Assembly: GCA_016711285.1 (NCBI GenBank)
Contig: JADJTG010000013.1
Span: forward strand, 164,001 to 228,000
Reading direction: 5' to 3'
DNA: 64,000 nucleotides
Source: Sphingobacteriales bacterium
Lineage (GTDB): Bacteria; Bacteroidota; Bacteroidia; Chitinophagales; UBA2359
The notes under the pieces are model-generated. The model did no database searches. It was not told the DNA's origin and saw only the letters and a program-made list of their open reading frames with translations. Made by a program: the position numbers and the translations under genes. The stretch's first letter is position 1. Each line of letters starts with the position of its first letter. Shown piece by piece: positions 49,438 through 58,019 of the stretch.

Positions 49438-49878
49438 TTATGCCCAAGGTGCATTGCCGGTTAGATTTAAGCCCATGCTACGGGCTGTTCCTGCTACCAT
49501 TTTCATGGCAGATTCTACCGTAAAGCAATTCAAATCGGGCATTTTGATTTCGGCTATTTCGCGCACTTGATCCCACGATACAGAACCTACTTTGTTACGG
49601 TTGGGTTCGGCGGAGCCTTTTTTGATTTTTGATTTCTCAATCAATAATATGGCTGCCGGAGGTGTTTTGATGACGAAATCGAAAGTCTTGTCGGCATATA
49701 CTGTGATAAGCACCGGCAATACTTGTCCCATTTTCTCTTGGGTTCTTGCATTGAATTGTTTGCAAAAATCCATGATGTTCAAACCTTTGGAGCCGAGTGC
49801 CGGACCAATCGGAGGTGCAGGATTCGCTTGTCCACCTTTTACCTGCAATTTTACATAGCCTGTTATTTGTTTTGCCAT
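49438..49878 (-). CDS. rplK: 50S ribosomal protein L11
   Basis: A 146-residue GTPase-centre protein. It has the N-terminal proline-rich GGQANPAPPIGPALGSKGLN, FCKQFNARTQEKMGQVLPV, and the C-terminal rRNA-binding GTARSMGLN. It starts 10 bases after the nusG stop. Confidence 0.97.
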   Translation of the reverse strand: MAKQITGYVKLQVKGGQANPAPPIGPALGSKGLNIMDFCKQFNARTQEKMGQVLPVLITVYADKTFDFVIKTPPAAILLIEKSKIKKGSAEPNRNKVGSVSWDQVREIAEIKMPDLNCFTVESAMKMVAGTARSMGLNLTGNAPWA

Positions 49879-49888
49879 AAGTCTTTTT

Positions 49889-50434
49889 TTATGATAATTT
49901 TTCTACTTGCCGGAAATTTAATTCTACGGGCGTTCTTCTTCCGAATATTTTTACGATTACTTTGAGTTTTTTCTTTTCATCGTTAATCTCTTCTATTGTT
50001 CCCTGAAAATCGTTAAAAGGTCCTTCTACGATTTTTACGGTTTCGTTGATGATAAACGGCTCTACTAAGCTTTCGCCGCTGTCCTTCAAGTCGTCAATTC
50101 TGCCCAACATACGGCTCGCTTCTTCTTCTTTCATGGGTATGGGTGTTTCTTTTCCCAAAAAATGAATAACACCCGTAATGTTACGAATCCCTGCTATAAT
50201 ATCGCCATTGACACCATTCTCTATAGCTTGTACAAAAATGTAGCCCGGAAAAAGTGTCTTTTCTTTGATTTGCTTTTTTCCGTTCTTTATTTGATACACT
50301 CTTTCGGAAGGAACAAGTACCTGCGAAATTATTTGCGACCAACCTGAACGACTGATTTCCGCATCAATATATTCTTTCATTTTGCGTTCTTTGCCGCTTA
50401 CTACTCGCAATACATACCACTTTAATTCAGCCAT
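49889..50434 (-). CDS. nusG: transcription termination/antitermination protein NusG
   Basis: A 181-residue protein linking RNA polymerase to the ribosome or Rho. The NGN domain (KWYVLRVVSGKERKMKEYID, LFPGYIFVQA) is followed by a KOW domain (VKIVEGPFNDFQGTIEEIND). It sits between secE and rplK as in most bacteria. Confidence 0.96.
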   Translation of the reverse strand: MAELKWYVLRVVSGKERKMKEYIDAEISRSGWSQIISQVLVPSERVYQIKNGKKQIKEKTLFPGYIFVQAIENGVNGDIIAGIRNITGVIHFLGKETPIPMKEEEASRMLGRIDDLKDSGESLVEPFIINETVKIVEGPFNDFQGTIEEINDEKKKLKVIVKIFGRRTPVELNFRQVEKLS

Positions 50435-50489
50435 ATTTTCCGGTTAGAAATTGAATACTTTTTCGTCCTTTTTTTTGAGAAAAGAAAAA

Positions 50490-50711
50490 TTAAGCGAATA
50501 AACTATAAATATAAGCGAGCAATCCTTGAAAAACAGAATTTTCAGGGTTCGCTCCAAATATAAAATCAAATATAAATACGGTAAGCGTCAGTAAAAGCAA
50601 CGCAGAAACCACCACGCGGGTTGTTGATAATAATTCCTCCCAAGTAGGCCAGGTTACTTTATAAACTAATTCGTTATACGAATCTTCCAGAAATATTCTA
50701 ATTTTATCCAT
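50490..50711 (-). CDS. secE: preprotein translocase subunit SecE
   Basis: A 73-residue single-span membrane protein that clamps SecY. It has the short form typical of the phylum: an amphipathic part (YNELVYKVTWPTWEELLSTT), then one membrane helix (about 33-53). It lies 55 bases upstream of nusG and after tRNA-Trp. Confidence 0.95.
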   Translation of the reverse strand: MDKIRIFLEDSYNELVYKVTWPTWEELLSTTRVVVSALLLLTLTVFIFDFIFGANPENSVFQGLLAYIYSLFA

Positions 50712-50857
50712 TGTCGTTTTTTTATTTGAAATGATGAAATATAATTTTTAGTTGACGATGATATATTGTTTTTATATGCTCTTAAACATACAGTAAATTT
50801 TATACCAAAATTATTATTTCGTCATTCTATTTTATATTTTGAACGAACTTTGATTAG

Positions 50858-50930
50858 CACGGGTGACAGGATTCGAACCCACGACCTTCGGTTTTGGAGA
50901 CCACTGCTCTACCAGCTGAGCTACACCCGT
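50858..50930 (-). tRNA. tRNA-Trp (anticodon CCA)
   Basis: 73 bases folding as a cloverleaf: acceptor ACGGGTG/CACCCGT, D-stem GCTC/GAGC, anticodon loop CTCCAAA, T-loop TTCGAAT. It lies between tuf and secE, a common position in this phylum. Confidence 0.95.
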
Positions 50931-50972
50931 GTATATTTTCTCGTTTTTGTTGCTCTTTTTAAGAGAGATATA

Positions 50973-51028
50973 AACTGTCAGCCGAAAGGTGATATTTTTT
51001 CAAAATCACACCATAACGACTGACAGTT
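50973..51028 (-). other. stem-loop between tuf and tRNA-Trp
   Basis: AACTGTCAG (50973-50981) pairs exactly with CTGACAGTT (51020-51028), with a second imperfect stem inside (GGTGAT with ATCACACC). No long T run follows on the minus strand, so an RNA processing site or weak attenuator is more likely than a full terminator. Confidence 0.6.
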
Positions 51029-51084
51029 GTTGTATTATTACTTATATTCTTTACAGAATATTGAAAATATCAAACTATCAAAAA

Positions 51085-52269
51085 TTATATAATTTCTGTT
51101 ACTTGACCCGCACCTACGGTACGACCACCTTCACGAATAGCGAAACGCAAACCTTTTTCCAAAGCGATTGGGTATATCAATTCTACTGTGATAGTGATGT
51201 TGTCGCCAGGCATTACCATTTCTACTCCGGCAGGCAAAGTAATTTCACCAGTTACGTCTGTTGTACGGAAATAGAACTGTGGACGGTATTTGTTGAAAAA
51301 TGGAGTGTGACGACCACCTTCCTCTTTGCTCAATACATATACCTCTGCTTTGAATTTTTTGTGCGGTTTTACAGAGCCGGGTTTGCAAACTACCATACCA
51401 CGACGGATTTGGTCTTTATCAACACCGCGCAACAACAAACCTACGTTGTCGCCTGCTTCTCCGTAGTCCAAAATTTTACGGAACATCTCTACTCCTGTTA
51501 CTACCGAGTTCATGGATGCTTCTTGCAAACCAATGATTTCTACGGCATCACCGGTGCGGATTTGACCACGCTCAATTTTACCTGTAGCTACAGTACCACG
51601 ACCTGTGATTGAGAATACGTCCTCTACCGGCATCAAAAATGGTTGGTCAATCGGACGCGGTGGAACCGGAATCCATTCATCAACGGCTGCCATTAATTTA
51701 CCAATAGCTTCTATGCCTTCTGGTTCTCCGTTCAAACCTTTCAATGCAGAACCTGCAATGATCGGAATGTTGTCGCCGTCAAACTCATAAAATGAAAGCA
51801 ATTCGCGCACTTCCATTTCTACCAATTCCAACAACTCAGGATCGTCCACCAAATCTACTTTATTCAGGAACACTACGATTTGTGGTACACCTACCTGACG
51901 TGCCAACAAGATGTGTTCGCGCGTTTGAGGCATAGGGCCGTCTGTAGCAGCTACCACTAAAATCGCTCCGTCCATTTGAGCAGCACCTGTTACCATGTTT
52001 TTTACATAGTCGGCGTGACCCGGACAGTCCACGTGTGCATAGTGACGATTGACTGTTTGATATTCTACGTGTGCAGTATTGATAGTAATACCGCGTTCTT
52101 TTTCTTCAGGCGCAGAGTCGATTGAATCATAATCTTTTTTCTCTGCCAATCCTTGATTTGCCAATACTGACGTAATTGCTGCTGTCAGTGTTGTTTTACC
52201 GTGATCCACGTGCCCAATGGTTCCAATGTTCACGTGGGGCTTGGTCCGTTCAAATTTTTCCTTAGCCAT
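51085..52269 (-). CDS. tuf: translation elongation factor Tu
   Basis: A 394-residue GTPase delivering aminoacyl-tRNA to the ribosome. The P-loop GHVDHGKT, switch II DCPGHADYVKNM, base-recognition NKVDL and domain II/III blocks (GRGTVATGKIERG, GGRHTPFFNKYRPQFYFRTT) are all intact. It is flanked by tRNA genes on both sides, which suggests a mixed tRNA-tuf transcript. This is the only tuf copy in the window. Confidence 0.98.
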   Translation of the reverse strand: MAKEKFERTKPHVNIGTIGHVDHGKTTLTAAITSVLANQGLAEKKDYDSIDSAPEEKERGITINTAHVEYQTVNRHYAHVDCPGHADYVKNMVTGAAQMDGAILVVAATDGPMPQTREHILLARQVGVPQIVVFLNKVDLVDDPELLELVEMEVRELLSFYEFDGDNIPIIAGSALKGLNGEPEGIEAIGKLMAAVDEWIPVPPRPIDQPFLMPVEDVFSITGRGTVATGKIERGQIRTGDAVEIIGLQEASMNSVVTGVEMFRKILDYGEAGDNVGLLLRGVDKDQIRRGMVVCKPGSVKPHKKFKAEVYVLSKEEGGRHTPFFNKYRPQFYFRTTDVTGEITLPAGVEMVMPGDNITITVELIYPIALEKGLRFAIREGGRTVGAGQVTEII

Positions 52270-52362
52270 TTTTATTATTTTTATTAAGTTTTAGGACTGT
52301 ATTTGTATAAAAGATTTTTAAAATTGATTAGCTTTTGTACTTCTGATATGTACTTAACACAG

Positions 52363-52434
<72 letters not shown>

Positions 52435-52506
52435 TAATTTATTTTTACACTTTTCAGCAAATGGAGAGAGGATTGATGAAGTTGATGCCCTTTTACAAAA
52501 AAAAAG

Positions 52507-52579
52507 AGCGGGAGACGAGACTCGAACCCGCGACCCTCAGCTTGGAAGGCTGATGCTCTACCGACTGAGCTACTCCCGC
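52507..52579 (-). tRNA. tRNA-Gly (anticodon TCC)
   Basis: 73 bases: acceptor GCGGGAG/CTCCCGC, anticodon loop TTCCAAG on a CAGCC/GGCTG-type stem, T-loop TTCGAGT. Confidence 0.95.
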
Positions 52580-52609
52580 ACATAATGCTTGATTGCCTTT
52601 AAAGAGGGG

Positions 52610-52690
52610 TGGGCAGTGAAGGATTCGAACCTCCGAAGCTTGCGCAGCAGATTTACAGTCTGCCCCATTTGGCCACTCTGGAAACTACCC
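52610..52690 (-). tRNA. tRNA-Tyr (anticodon GTA)
   Basis: 81 bases with the long variable arm of the tyrosine type: acceptor GGGTAGT/ACTGCCC (one T-G), anticodon loop CTGTAAA on GCAGA/TCTGC, T-loop TTCGAAT. Confidence 0.95.
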
Positions 52691-52727
52691 TTATGCCTCA
52701 TTGTTATAAATATAACAAGACAAAAAG

Positions 52728-52800
52728 AGCCACCAGTCGGACTTGAACCAACGACCGGCTGATTACAAATCAGCTGCTCTACCAACTGAGCTATGGTGGC
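52728..52800 (-). tRNA. tRNA-Thr (anticodon TGT)
   Basis: 73 bases: acceptor GCCACCA/TGGTGGC, anticodon loop TTTGTAA on GCTGA/TCAGC, T-loop TTCAAGT. It is the first gene of the tRNA-tuf run. Confidence 0.95.
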
Positions 52801-52863
52801 TTTTTAAATGTTTTTCGGTATCAATAAACAAACAACTTTCTCTTCCATATTGAAAAGAGTGCG

Positions 52864-52871
52864 CAAATTTA
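52864..52871 (-). promoter_or_regulatory. -7 promoter box for the tRNA-tuf-ribosomal run
   Basis: Minus strand reads TAAATTTG, 64 bases before the first tRNA. No TTTG -33 element stands out. Confidence 0.5.
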
Positions 52872-52981
52872 CAAACTTTTTTTAAAGTGCTAAATATTTT
52901 TGTAACTTTTTTTTAAAATTTTCTTTCTATCTGTTTTTTAAAACCATATTTATTGGTTTTTTGTGCTGTATTGCCCTGTTT

Positions 52982-53296
52982 TTAGCAATGAACCGCCAAC
53001 CAAATACACGGCGGCTCGGCAGAAGTAGCCGCTACCCGATGGGCTTGCAGGGGTGCTATATAGGTACTGTCGCCGCTGTAGAGTTGTTGTATAGTGCCGT
53101 CTTCGTATTCCAATGTTGCAGAGCCTTGCAGCAATACTACCCACTCGCCACGCTCCTGCCGATACCAAAAACCTTCGGGCGATGATTGCCCCTGCGATAC
53201 TATTCGCTCAATGTGTACTTGCTCATTTTGAAATAATGTATAAAAATCCTCTTCGGCGGCGGCACTGTGCGGTAAATTTTTGAAAATGTTAAACAT
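52982..53296 (-). CDS. small cupin-domain protein
   Basis: A 104-residue single-cupin barrel. Motifs include GFWYRQERGEWVVLLQGSAT, which corresponds to the first cupin motif with a Gln/Glu in place of the usual His pair, and YSGDSTYIAPLQAHRV, the second motif with one His kept. The reduced metal-ligand set makes it more likely a binding or regulatory than a catalytic cupin. It starts 17 bases after the flippase stop, so it belongs to the same transcript. Confidence 0.82.
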   Translation of the reverse strand: MFNIFKNLPHSAAAEEDFYTLFQNEQVHIERIVSQGQSSPEGFWYRQERGEWVVLLQGSATLEYEDGTIQQLYSGDSTYIAPLQAHRVAATSAEPPCIWLAVHC

Positions 53297-53313
53297 ATTT
53301 TATGTGTATTTTT

Positions 53314-54822
53314 TTAACGCAACTTTTTTTGAATGCCCTCAACAAGGTGCGATATGTCTTCTGATATACGCAATTTTAATATTAAACCTGCAAATAATAA
53401 CATTAATAACGTACTGCTTATTACTATTTTTATAGATAAGATTGTGATGCTTTGCGTATCGGTGTTTGTAAACAACAGCGATTTGAACAAAAAAGTGATG
53501 CCCGCACAGAATAATATGGCGGCTAAGGCTCGCAAAGTAGCTTTGGTGAAGGGCTGCATGTGCATTTTTTTGCGGATATAAAAAAAGCGTATGGTATTGA
53601 ACAATGTATAGCTCAATAGCATAGCCCAGGCTGCCCCTTCTATGCCGTATTGATGCACGAATATATAATTGAATGCCGCTGTAATAAAGGTCATCAGCAC
53701 CATCAGCGTCAAACCGAATTTGTACCAATGCGAATTGAGCAGAATTTCAAAATTTATGCCCATCGACATATCTACTACTTTTGCCAACCCCAATATTAAA
53801 GCAGCCCTGGTGCCGCTTACATACAGGTGACCGTTGGGCATCAGTGCAAAAATAGCATCAATGTTGAGCCATATCAATAACCACAACAAACTGCTGATGA
53901 GCAGTTGATTGAGGGCGGTTTTTTGGTACAGCCTGTATATGTCGTCTTTGCGGTCTTCGACAAAGGCGCGCGCCACTAAAGGTGTTGCCACCTGACTGAT
54001 AAACTGACGCGGCATTTCTATCATCAATGCGATTTTTACGGCAATGGCGTAAATCCCCGTTTGTGATAAAGTACTCAGTGCTCCCAACGCCAGCAAATCC
54101 AATTTTCCGCTCAATGTATTGCCGATGATGCCTATGACCATAAATGCTGAAAACGACAGCATTTCGCGGCGTAGTGGTGTTTTTTTAAAAATCACATTGC
54201 CGCCTTCTGTGTTGAGCAGTTGCGCTTGCTTGCCGATGATATAGAGCAATAATGCAGGAACAGCAAATGACAGCAGCATCAATTTAATAAAATTATCAAA
54301 ATTGATATATTGTATATAAAACAACACTGCTGCCACTATAAATAAAAGCCGCTTCAGTATTTCGTTGATGAATACCGGTATGGTGTTTTTGAGATGAGCG
54401 CGAAAATATGCCCATATTATATTAAAGTATAAAATAAAAAAAGCCGCTATCGGTACATATTTTACATAAATGCCCAAAGCCTCGCCCGCAAAAATACCAA
54501 TGATGACATCTTTAAACAGGTAGGTTATTGCCAATATCAGCAAAAATCCTGCAAAGGGCAACAGCAAAGACCAATATACTAAATTGTGCGACTGATGGGG
54601 GTTGTTTTTGAAACGTGGAAAATAACGAATGATGGTTTCCGGCATACCCACCGCCGAAAAAACATAAAATAATATCCCAAATTCTTCCAACAAACGTATG
54701 ATGCCGATTTCTTTGGGCGTAAAAATGAGGGGATTGAGGTATAAATAAGTGAAATATCCGAGCATTGCCCCACAATAGGCGGCTATACTGCTGATGATGC
54801 TTTGGCGAATAACAATGCCCAT
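53314..54822 (-). CDS. polysaccharide/lipid-linked oligosaccharide flippase (Wzx-like, MOP superfamily)
   Basis: A 502-residue inner-membrane protein with about 12-14 hydrophobic helices and short polar loops. The N-terminus (IRQSIISSIAAYCGAMLGYF, PKEIGIIRLLEEFGI) and SGKLDLLALGALSTLSQTGI match the oligosaccharide flippase branch of the MOP family, which moves undecaprenyl-linked glycans across the inner membrane. It lies 62 bases after the radical SAM gene and upstream of the cupin gene on the same strand. Confidence 0.88.
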   Translation of the reverse strand: MGIVIRQSIISSIAAYCGAMLGYFTYLYLNPLIFTPKEIGIIRLLEEFGILFYVFSAVGMPETIIRYFPRFKNNPHQSHNLVYWSLLLPFAGFLLILAITYLFKDVIIGIFAGEALGIYVKYVPIAAFFILYFNIIWAYFRAHLKNTIPVFINEILKRLLFIVAAVLFYIQYINFDNFIKLMLLSFAVPALLLYIIGKQAQLLNTEGGNVIFKKTPLRREMLSFSAFMVIGIIGNTLSGKLDLLALGALSTLSQTGIYAIAVKIALMIEMPRQFISQVATPLVARAFVEDRKDDIYRLYQKTALNQLLISSLLWLLIWLNIDAIFALMPNGHLYVSGTRAALILGLAKVVDMSMGINFEILLNSHWYKFGLTLMVLMTFITAAFNYIFVHQYGIEGAAWAMLLSYTLFNTIRFFYIRKKMHMQPFTKATLRALAAILFCAGITFLFKSLLFTNTDTQSITILSIKIVISSTLLMLLFAGLILKLRISEDISHLVEGIQKKLR

Positions 54823-54884
54823 GTGTTAAGTTGTGTTGCTCAATAAAAGCCCCTTCGGTGGTGGATAAAGGAAATAAAATGTTT

Positions 54885-56042
54885 TTATGCAAATTTCGCT
54901 TTGAAATAATACGCTATCCAATAGTAACTTTCATTGAAATGCTTGCGCAGAAAAAACCATACATTTTTGAATTCGGGTTTGCCATGATAATCGTGAATAC
55001 AATTATCACATTCGTTTTGTATGATCTGGGTGCGATAGGTGAGGTTTTCCGGTTTAAAAAATGCAGACTCACCCGTAGTTTGTCGCAAGCTACCTATTTT
55101 GTCGCTTGCCACTGCACAATAGTAGATGTCGCCGCGCGAATCAATCGTCACACCGTTTTCTTTCCAGTCGCAGCCCAACAAGCGGCGGCGGCGGGCGGGC
55201 GGTGTGGCAAGCCAATGGTAAATGGAAAAATACTTAAATTTTTCGTACAGCGGTTTTGCTTTAAAATAGCGGCTGTGAAAAAACTCGGTGGCGGTTTGGT
55301 AGGTAGCATCGTACAGCACACTGAATTGGTCGTGCAGTTTTTGGCTTTCAATGCGTTTGTTGTCGATGCCTAAACGGTATTTAATATCGTATTGCCGGAG
55401 GCGGGCGTAAACGTCTAATTCTTGCAAATGCTCCACATTGTGTTGTACTACCGTACAGCCCAAATCCAAAGTATCGCAGTATTTACTTTTTTCGTTTTTG
55501 ATGGTTTCGAGTGTAGCCTCCACCAAGGGAAATACCCGCAAACCCCGCACCTGCTCATGCACAGCTCCGTAGCCGTCCAACGAAATGGAAACATGAAAAT
55601 GTACTCCCTTCTGACGACATAGCGCGTATATTTCTTTTAGTGCGGGCAGCAGTAATTTGCGATTGAAACCGTGCGATATAATATTGAGTGATTGTAACTT
55701 GGGGAGGCGCAGGATAATTTCGGCATAGCGCGGTAGTTGTTTTACCAAACTTGGCTCGCCGCCATTGATGCCCAAAGCGCGTACTTCTTTAAACAAGGGG
55801 TCGCTCAGGTGTTTTTCAAATTCCTCCAAAGTCACTTCATTCGACCAATCCATTTTCCAGATATTGCACATCACACATTTAGCATTACAACGATAGGTCA
55901 TCGGCATTTGCACTACTTTCGGATAGCGTTTTGCTGTGCCGTCTTCGGGTGTCCAGCGGGCAGTAACGAGGAGTTTTAATGATTTAGCTGCTGATTTCCA
56001 CCGAGGTGCTTGCAATATTTTTGTTTTGAGTGCTGATAGCAT
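54885..56042 (-). CDS. radical SAM protein with SPASM-like C-terminal cysteines
   Basis: A 385-residue iron-sulphur enzyme. The radical SAM cluster motif CNAKCVMC (C52, C56, C59) is preceded by MTYR and followed by EVRALGINGGEPSLVK (the GGEP SAM-binding motif). Near the C-terminus GCDWKENGV, IYYCAVAS and CDNCIHDYHGKPEF form a set of cysteines like those of SPASM/twitch domains, which hold auxiliary clusters. Such enzymes act in peptide, cofactor and polysaccharide modification. Association with a flippase and cupin suggests an envelope-glycan role here; no peptide substrate gene is visible nearby. The promoter box TATATTTG ends only four bases before the ATG, so the transcript may be leaderless. 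Confidence 0.87.
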   Translation of the reverse strand: MLSALKTKILQAPRWKSAAKSLKLLVTARWTPEDGTAKRYPKVVQMPMTYRCNAKCVMCNIWKMDWSNEVTLEEFEKHLSDPLFKEVRALGINGGEPSLVKQLPRYAEIILRLPKLQSLNIISHGFNRKLLLPALKEIYALCRQKGVHFHVSISLDGYGAVHEQVRGLRVFPLVEATLETIKNEKSKYCDTLDLGCTVVQHNVEHLQELDVYARLRQYDIKYRLGIDNKRIESQKLHDQFSVLYDATYQTATEFFHSRYFKAKPLYEKFKYFSIYHWLATPPARRRRLLGCDWKENGVTIDSRGDIYYCAVASDKIGSLRQTTGESAFFKPENLTYRTQIIQNECDNCIHDYHGKPEFKNVWFFLRKHFNESYYWIAYYFKAKFA

Positions 56043-56046
56043 AGTG

Positions 56047-56054
56047 CAAATATA
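56047..56054 (-). promoter_or_regulatory. -7 promoter box immediately before the radical SAM gene
   Basis: Minus strand reads TATATTTG and is separated from the ATG at 56042 by four bases. If used, the message would start at or next to the start codon. Confidence 0.4.
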
Positions 56055-56140
56055 AACGTAGCAAAAATATTGCTATATATTTGTTGGGTAGAATAGTCTA
56101 ATTTTTTTAGTAATATTTTGTCGTTTTATAAAAAAACAAG

Positions 56141-56200
56141 TACAAGGCTGCCGTTAAAGATAAGATAGAATTGCATCTTATCTTTAACAGTAACCTCGTA
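56141..56200 (-). terminator. long terminator hairpin after the ArsR genes
   Basis: Arms 56141-56166 and 56175-56200. The inner 14 bp (GTTAAAGATAAGAT with ATCTTATCTTTAAC) are perfect; on the minus strand the outer 12 add three G-U pairs and one mismatch. The stem is followed there by CTTGTTTTTTTAT. Confidence 0.85.
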
Positions 56201-56222
56201 CCTTTAAAACATGGCATCTCAC

Positions 56223-56263
56223 CGTTCCAAAAAGAGTAGTTACAGTCCCGTCTTTTTGGAGCG
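56223..56263 (-). other. second inverted repeat in the arsR-radical SAM spacer
   Basis: CGTTCCAAAAAGA (56223-56235) pairs with TCTTTTTGGAGCG (56251-56263) over 13 bp with one G-U. A smaller pair (CATTTGA 56275-56281, TCAAATG 56289-56295) lies next to it, so three hairpins occur in a row. Confidence 0.65.
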
Positions 56264-56309
56264 ATACAATGCATCATTTGATTTTTATTCAAATGCGCGC
56301 TGCTGTCAA

Positions 56310-56636
56310 TCAACCCGCGTTGCGCTTGCGCTCAACTGTGGCGGCATAGCTATCCATCGCTTGTAGTATTTTGGCTATTTTCTCGTAATTTACCGAGTAA
56401 AATATAAATTTACCTTGCCGATGTGCCAACACCAGGTTGTTTTGACGTAATATTTTTAAATGCTGCGATGTAGTTGATTGCTCAATTTTTAATGCAGCAT
56501 AAATTTTATTCACATTCGTTGATTTGTTTTTATCAATGAATGTCAAAATTTTGAAGCGCAAAGGATGTGCAAAGGCTTTAATCATTTCAGAAACTCTCTC
56601 TACGTCCTTTAACTGCTTTGATAAGATTCCCCCCAT
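56310..56636 (-). CDS. ArsR-family winged-helix regulator (second copy)
   Basis: A 108-residue DNA-binding protein: helix-turn-helix KIYAALKIEQSTTSQHLKIL at about 45-64 and the beta-wing LVLAHRQGKFIFYSVNYEKI. The cysteine and histidine metal-sensing motifs of classic ArsR/SmtB proteins are absent, so the signal is unknown; such Bacteroidota members often respond to redox or act in developmental control. It is 42 bases after a paralogue with which it shares the QSxxSQHL and GKFIxY core. Confidence 0.9.
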   Translation of the reverse strand: MGGILSKQLKDVERVSEMIKAFAHPLRFKILTFIDKNKSTNVNKIYAALKIEQSTTSQHLKILRQNNLVLAHRQGKFIFYSVNYEKIAKILQAMDSYAATVERKRNAG

Positions 56637-56678
56637 ATTTAAAACTTTATATTAAAAAACGATAAACAAATAAAAAAG

Positions 56679-57014
56679 TTAGCTTTTAGCCAGTTGTTCT
56701 ACTAATTTTGCTATATCTGAAATACGATCGTTGTTGAGTGCGTAGTAAATAAATTTACCTTCGCGCTCTGTAACCACTATATCTGCTTTTCGTAAAATTG
56801 CCAAGTGTTGAGAGGCAACCGATTGTTCTAATCTTAATTTTACATATAATTCGGTTACAGTAATTTTTTTGTTTTCTTCCATAAGTGCTATCATAGATTG
56901 ACGCAGTTTATGGTTTAAAGCTCTTAACACCAAAGCTCCTTTTTTGAGAACTTTGTAGTCTAATTTTACTTGACTATCAGAGGTGGGTATCTGATTTAAA
57001 ACTGTTGTTTCCAT
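56679..57014 (-). CDS. ArsR-family winged-helix regulator (first copy)
   Basis: A 111-residue paralogue of the next gene: ELYVKLRLEQSVASQHLAIL recognition region and VVTEREGKFIYYALNNDRIS wing. No ELCVCDL-type metal site is present. The pair could form heterodimers. It lies 53 bases after tsaB and probably shares its transcript. Confidence 0.9.
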   Translation of the reverse strand: METTVLNQIPTSDSQVKLDYKVLKKGALVLRALNHKLRQSMIALMEENKKITVTELYVKLRLEQSVASQHLAILRKADIVVTEREGKFIYYALNNDRISDIAKLVEQLAKS

Positions 57015-57067
57015 TTCTTCTTTCTTTAAACAAGTTTAATTAAAAAATAAATTATAGATGAGAAAGT

Positions 57068-57781
57068 TTAAATATTATTAAATTTTTTTAAATAAATTGG
57101 GGAAAAATGTAGTATGGATTGAAAATTTTGTTGCCAATAGGCTTTTTCTGCCAATATCGCTAAGGCTTCTGCTGTATGATGCAATGGTTGTGTATAATAA
57201 ATTGTGTCTGTTGTAGAGGGCTGTAGTTGTTGATAGGTTTGGGCTGCATTGCCTAGCACAATAAGTGGCTTTTGCAAATCTGTATGGGTATTTAAGGATA
57301 GCTGGTGTAATGAACGAACGCAGGGAGCTTGTTTTTCTTCCATATCCGGTGTATAAACTGCCATGAATACTTCATCGCGCCGCGCTTCTAATAATGGTAC
57401 TAAATAACTGTTGGTTGTTATTGTCTCGCCGCCACCATGTTCTATGGTATAGGCTTTTGCCGCTATTTGGAGCGTATTCAAAGCAATGAGCGGAATATTC
57501 AAAGCAAAGCAAAGCCCTTTAGCTGTAGAAGTACCGATACGCAAACCTGTATAAGAACCGGGTCCTGCATTAATTGCCACCGCTTGTATGTCTTTCATCT
57601 CCACTTTTGACTCTTTTATTACACTGTTTATCATCATAGTAAGTTGTTCCGTATGTGATTTTTCTTTCGGTGTATTCAATATACTTACTATGTGTCCTGC
57701 TTTTGACAATGCTACCATACAAGTATCCGGCACACTGTCTATGCATAAAATTATGCTGCGCTCTTCCACTTTTTTGTTCAA
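57068..57781 (-). CDS. tsaB: tRNA threonylcarbamoyladenosine biosynthesis protein TsaB
   Basis: A 237-residue ASKHA-fold partner of TsaD in making the t6A modification next to ANN-reading anticodons. The motif INAGPGSYTGLRIGTSTAKG (about 88-107) is diagnostic, with the N-terminal ILCIDSVPDTCMVAL strand pair. The ATG at 57781 opens a normal N-terminus. Two ArsR genes follow on the same strand. Confidence 0.94.
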   Translation of the reverse strand: MNKKVEERSIILCIDSVPDTCMVALSKAGHIVSILNTPKEKSHTEQLTMMINSVIKESKVEMKDIQAVAINAGPGSYTGLRIGTSTAKGLCFALNIPLIALNTLQIAAKAYTIEHGGGETITTNSYLVPLLEARRDEVFMAVYTPDMEEKQAPCVRSLHQLSLNTHTDLQKPLIVLGNAAQTYQQLQPSTTDTIYYTQPLHHTAEALAILAEKAYWQQNFQSILHFSPIYLKKFNNI

Positions 57782-57983
57782 TATTCCTGATATACTTTCT
57801 TTTAAAGCCTTATTGAGACTTTGGGAATATTAGAAAGTCACTGTATTATTATAAAATTTTTAATTTATTTTTTTATATAAATCTAATTTTTAAAATTGCG
57901 ATGTATATTTATATAATGAGCCTTGTAATTATTATTTTTGTGAATAAAAACGATGTGCTACATAACAGATAGGATAGTTTTTA

Positions 57984-57991
57984 TACCTTTG
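57984..57991 (+). promoter_or_regulatory. -7 promoter box for the MORN lipoprotein gene
   Basis: TACCTTTG, 28 bases before the ATG at 58020. Confidence 0.55.
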
Positions 57992-58019
57992 CGGTCGTTG
58001 TACAATAACGCATATTTCT

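Noticed and set aside
56107..56313. 68-codon minus-strand frame after the second arsR
   Set aside because: It runs straight through the three hairpins, including the terminator, and has no protein-like features.
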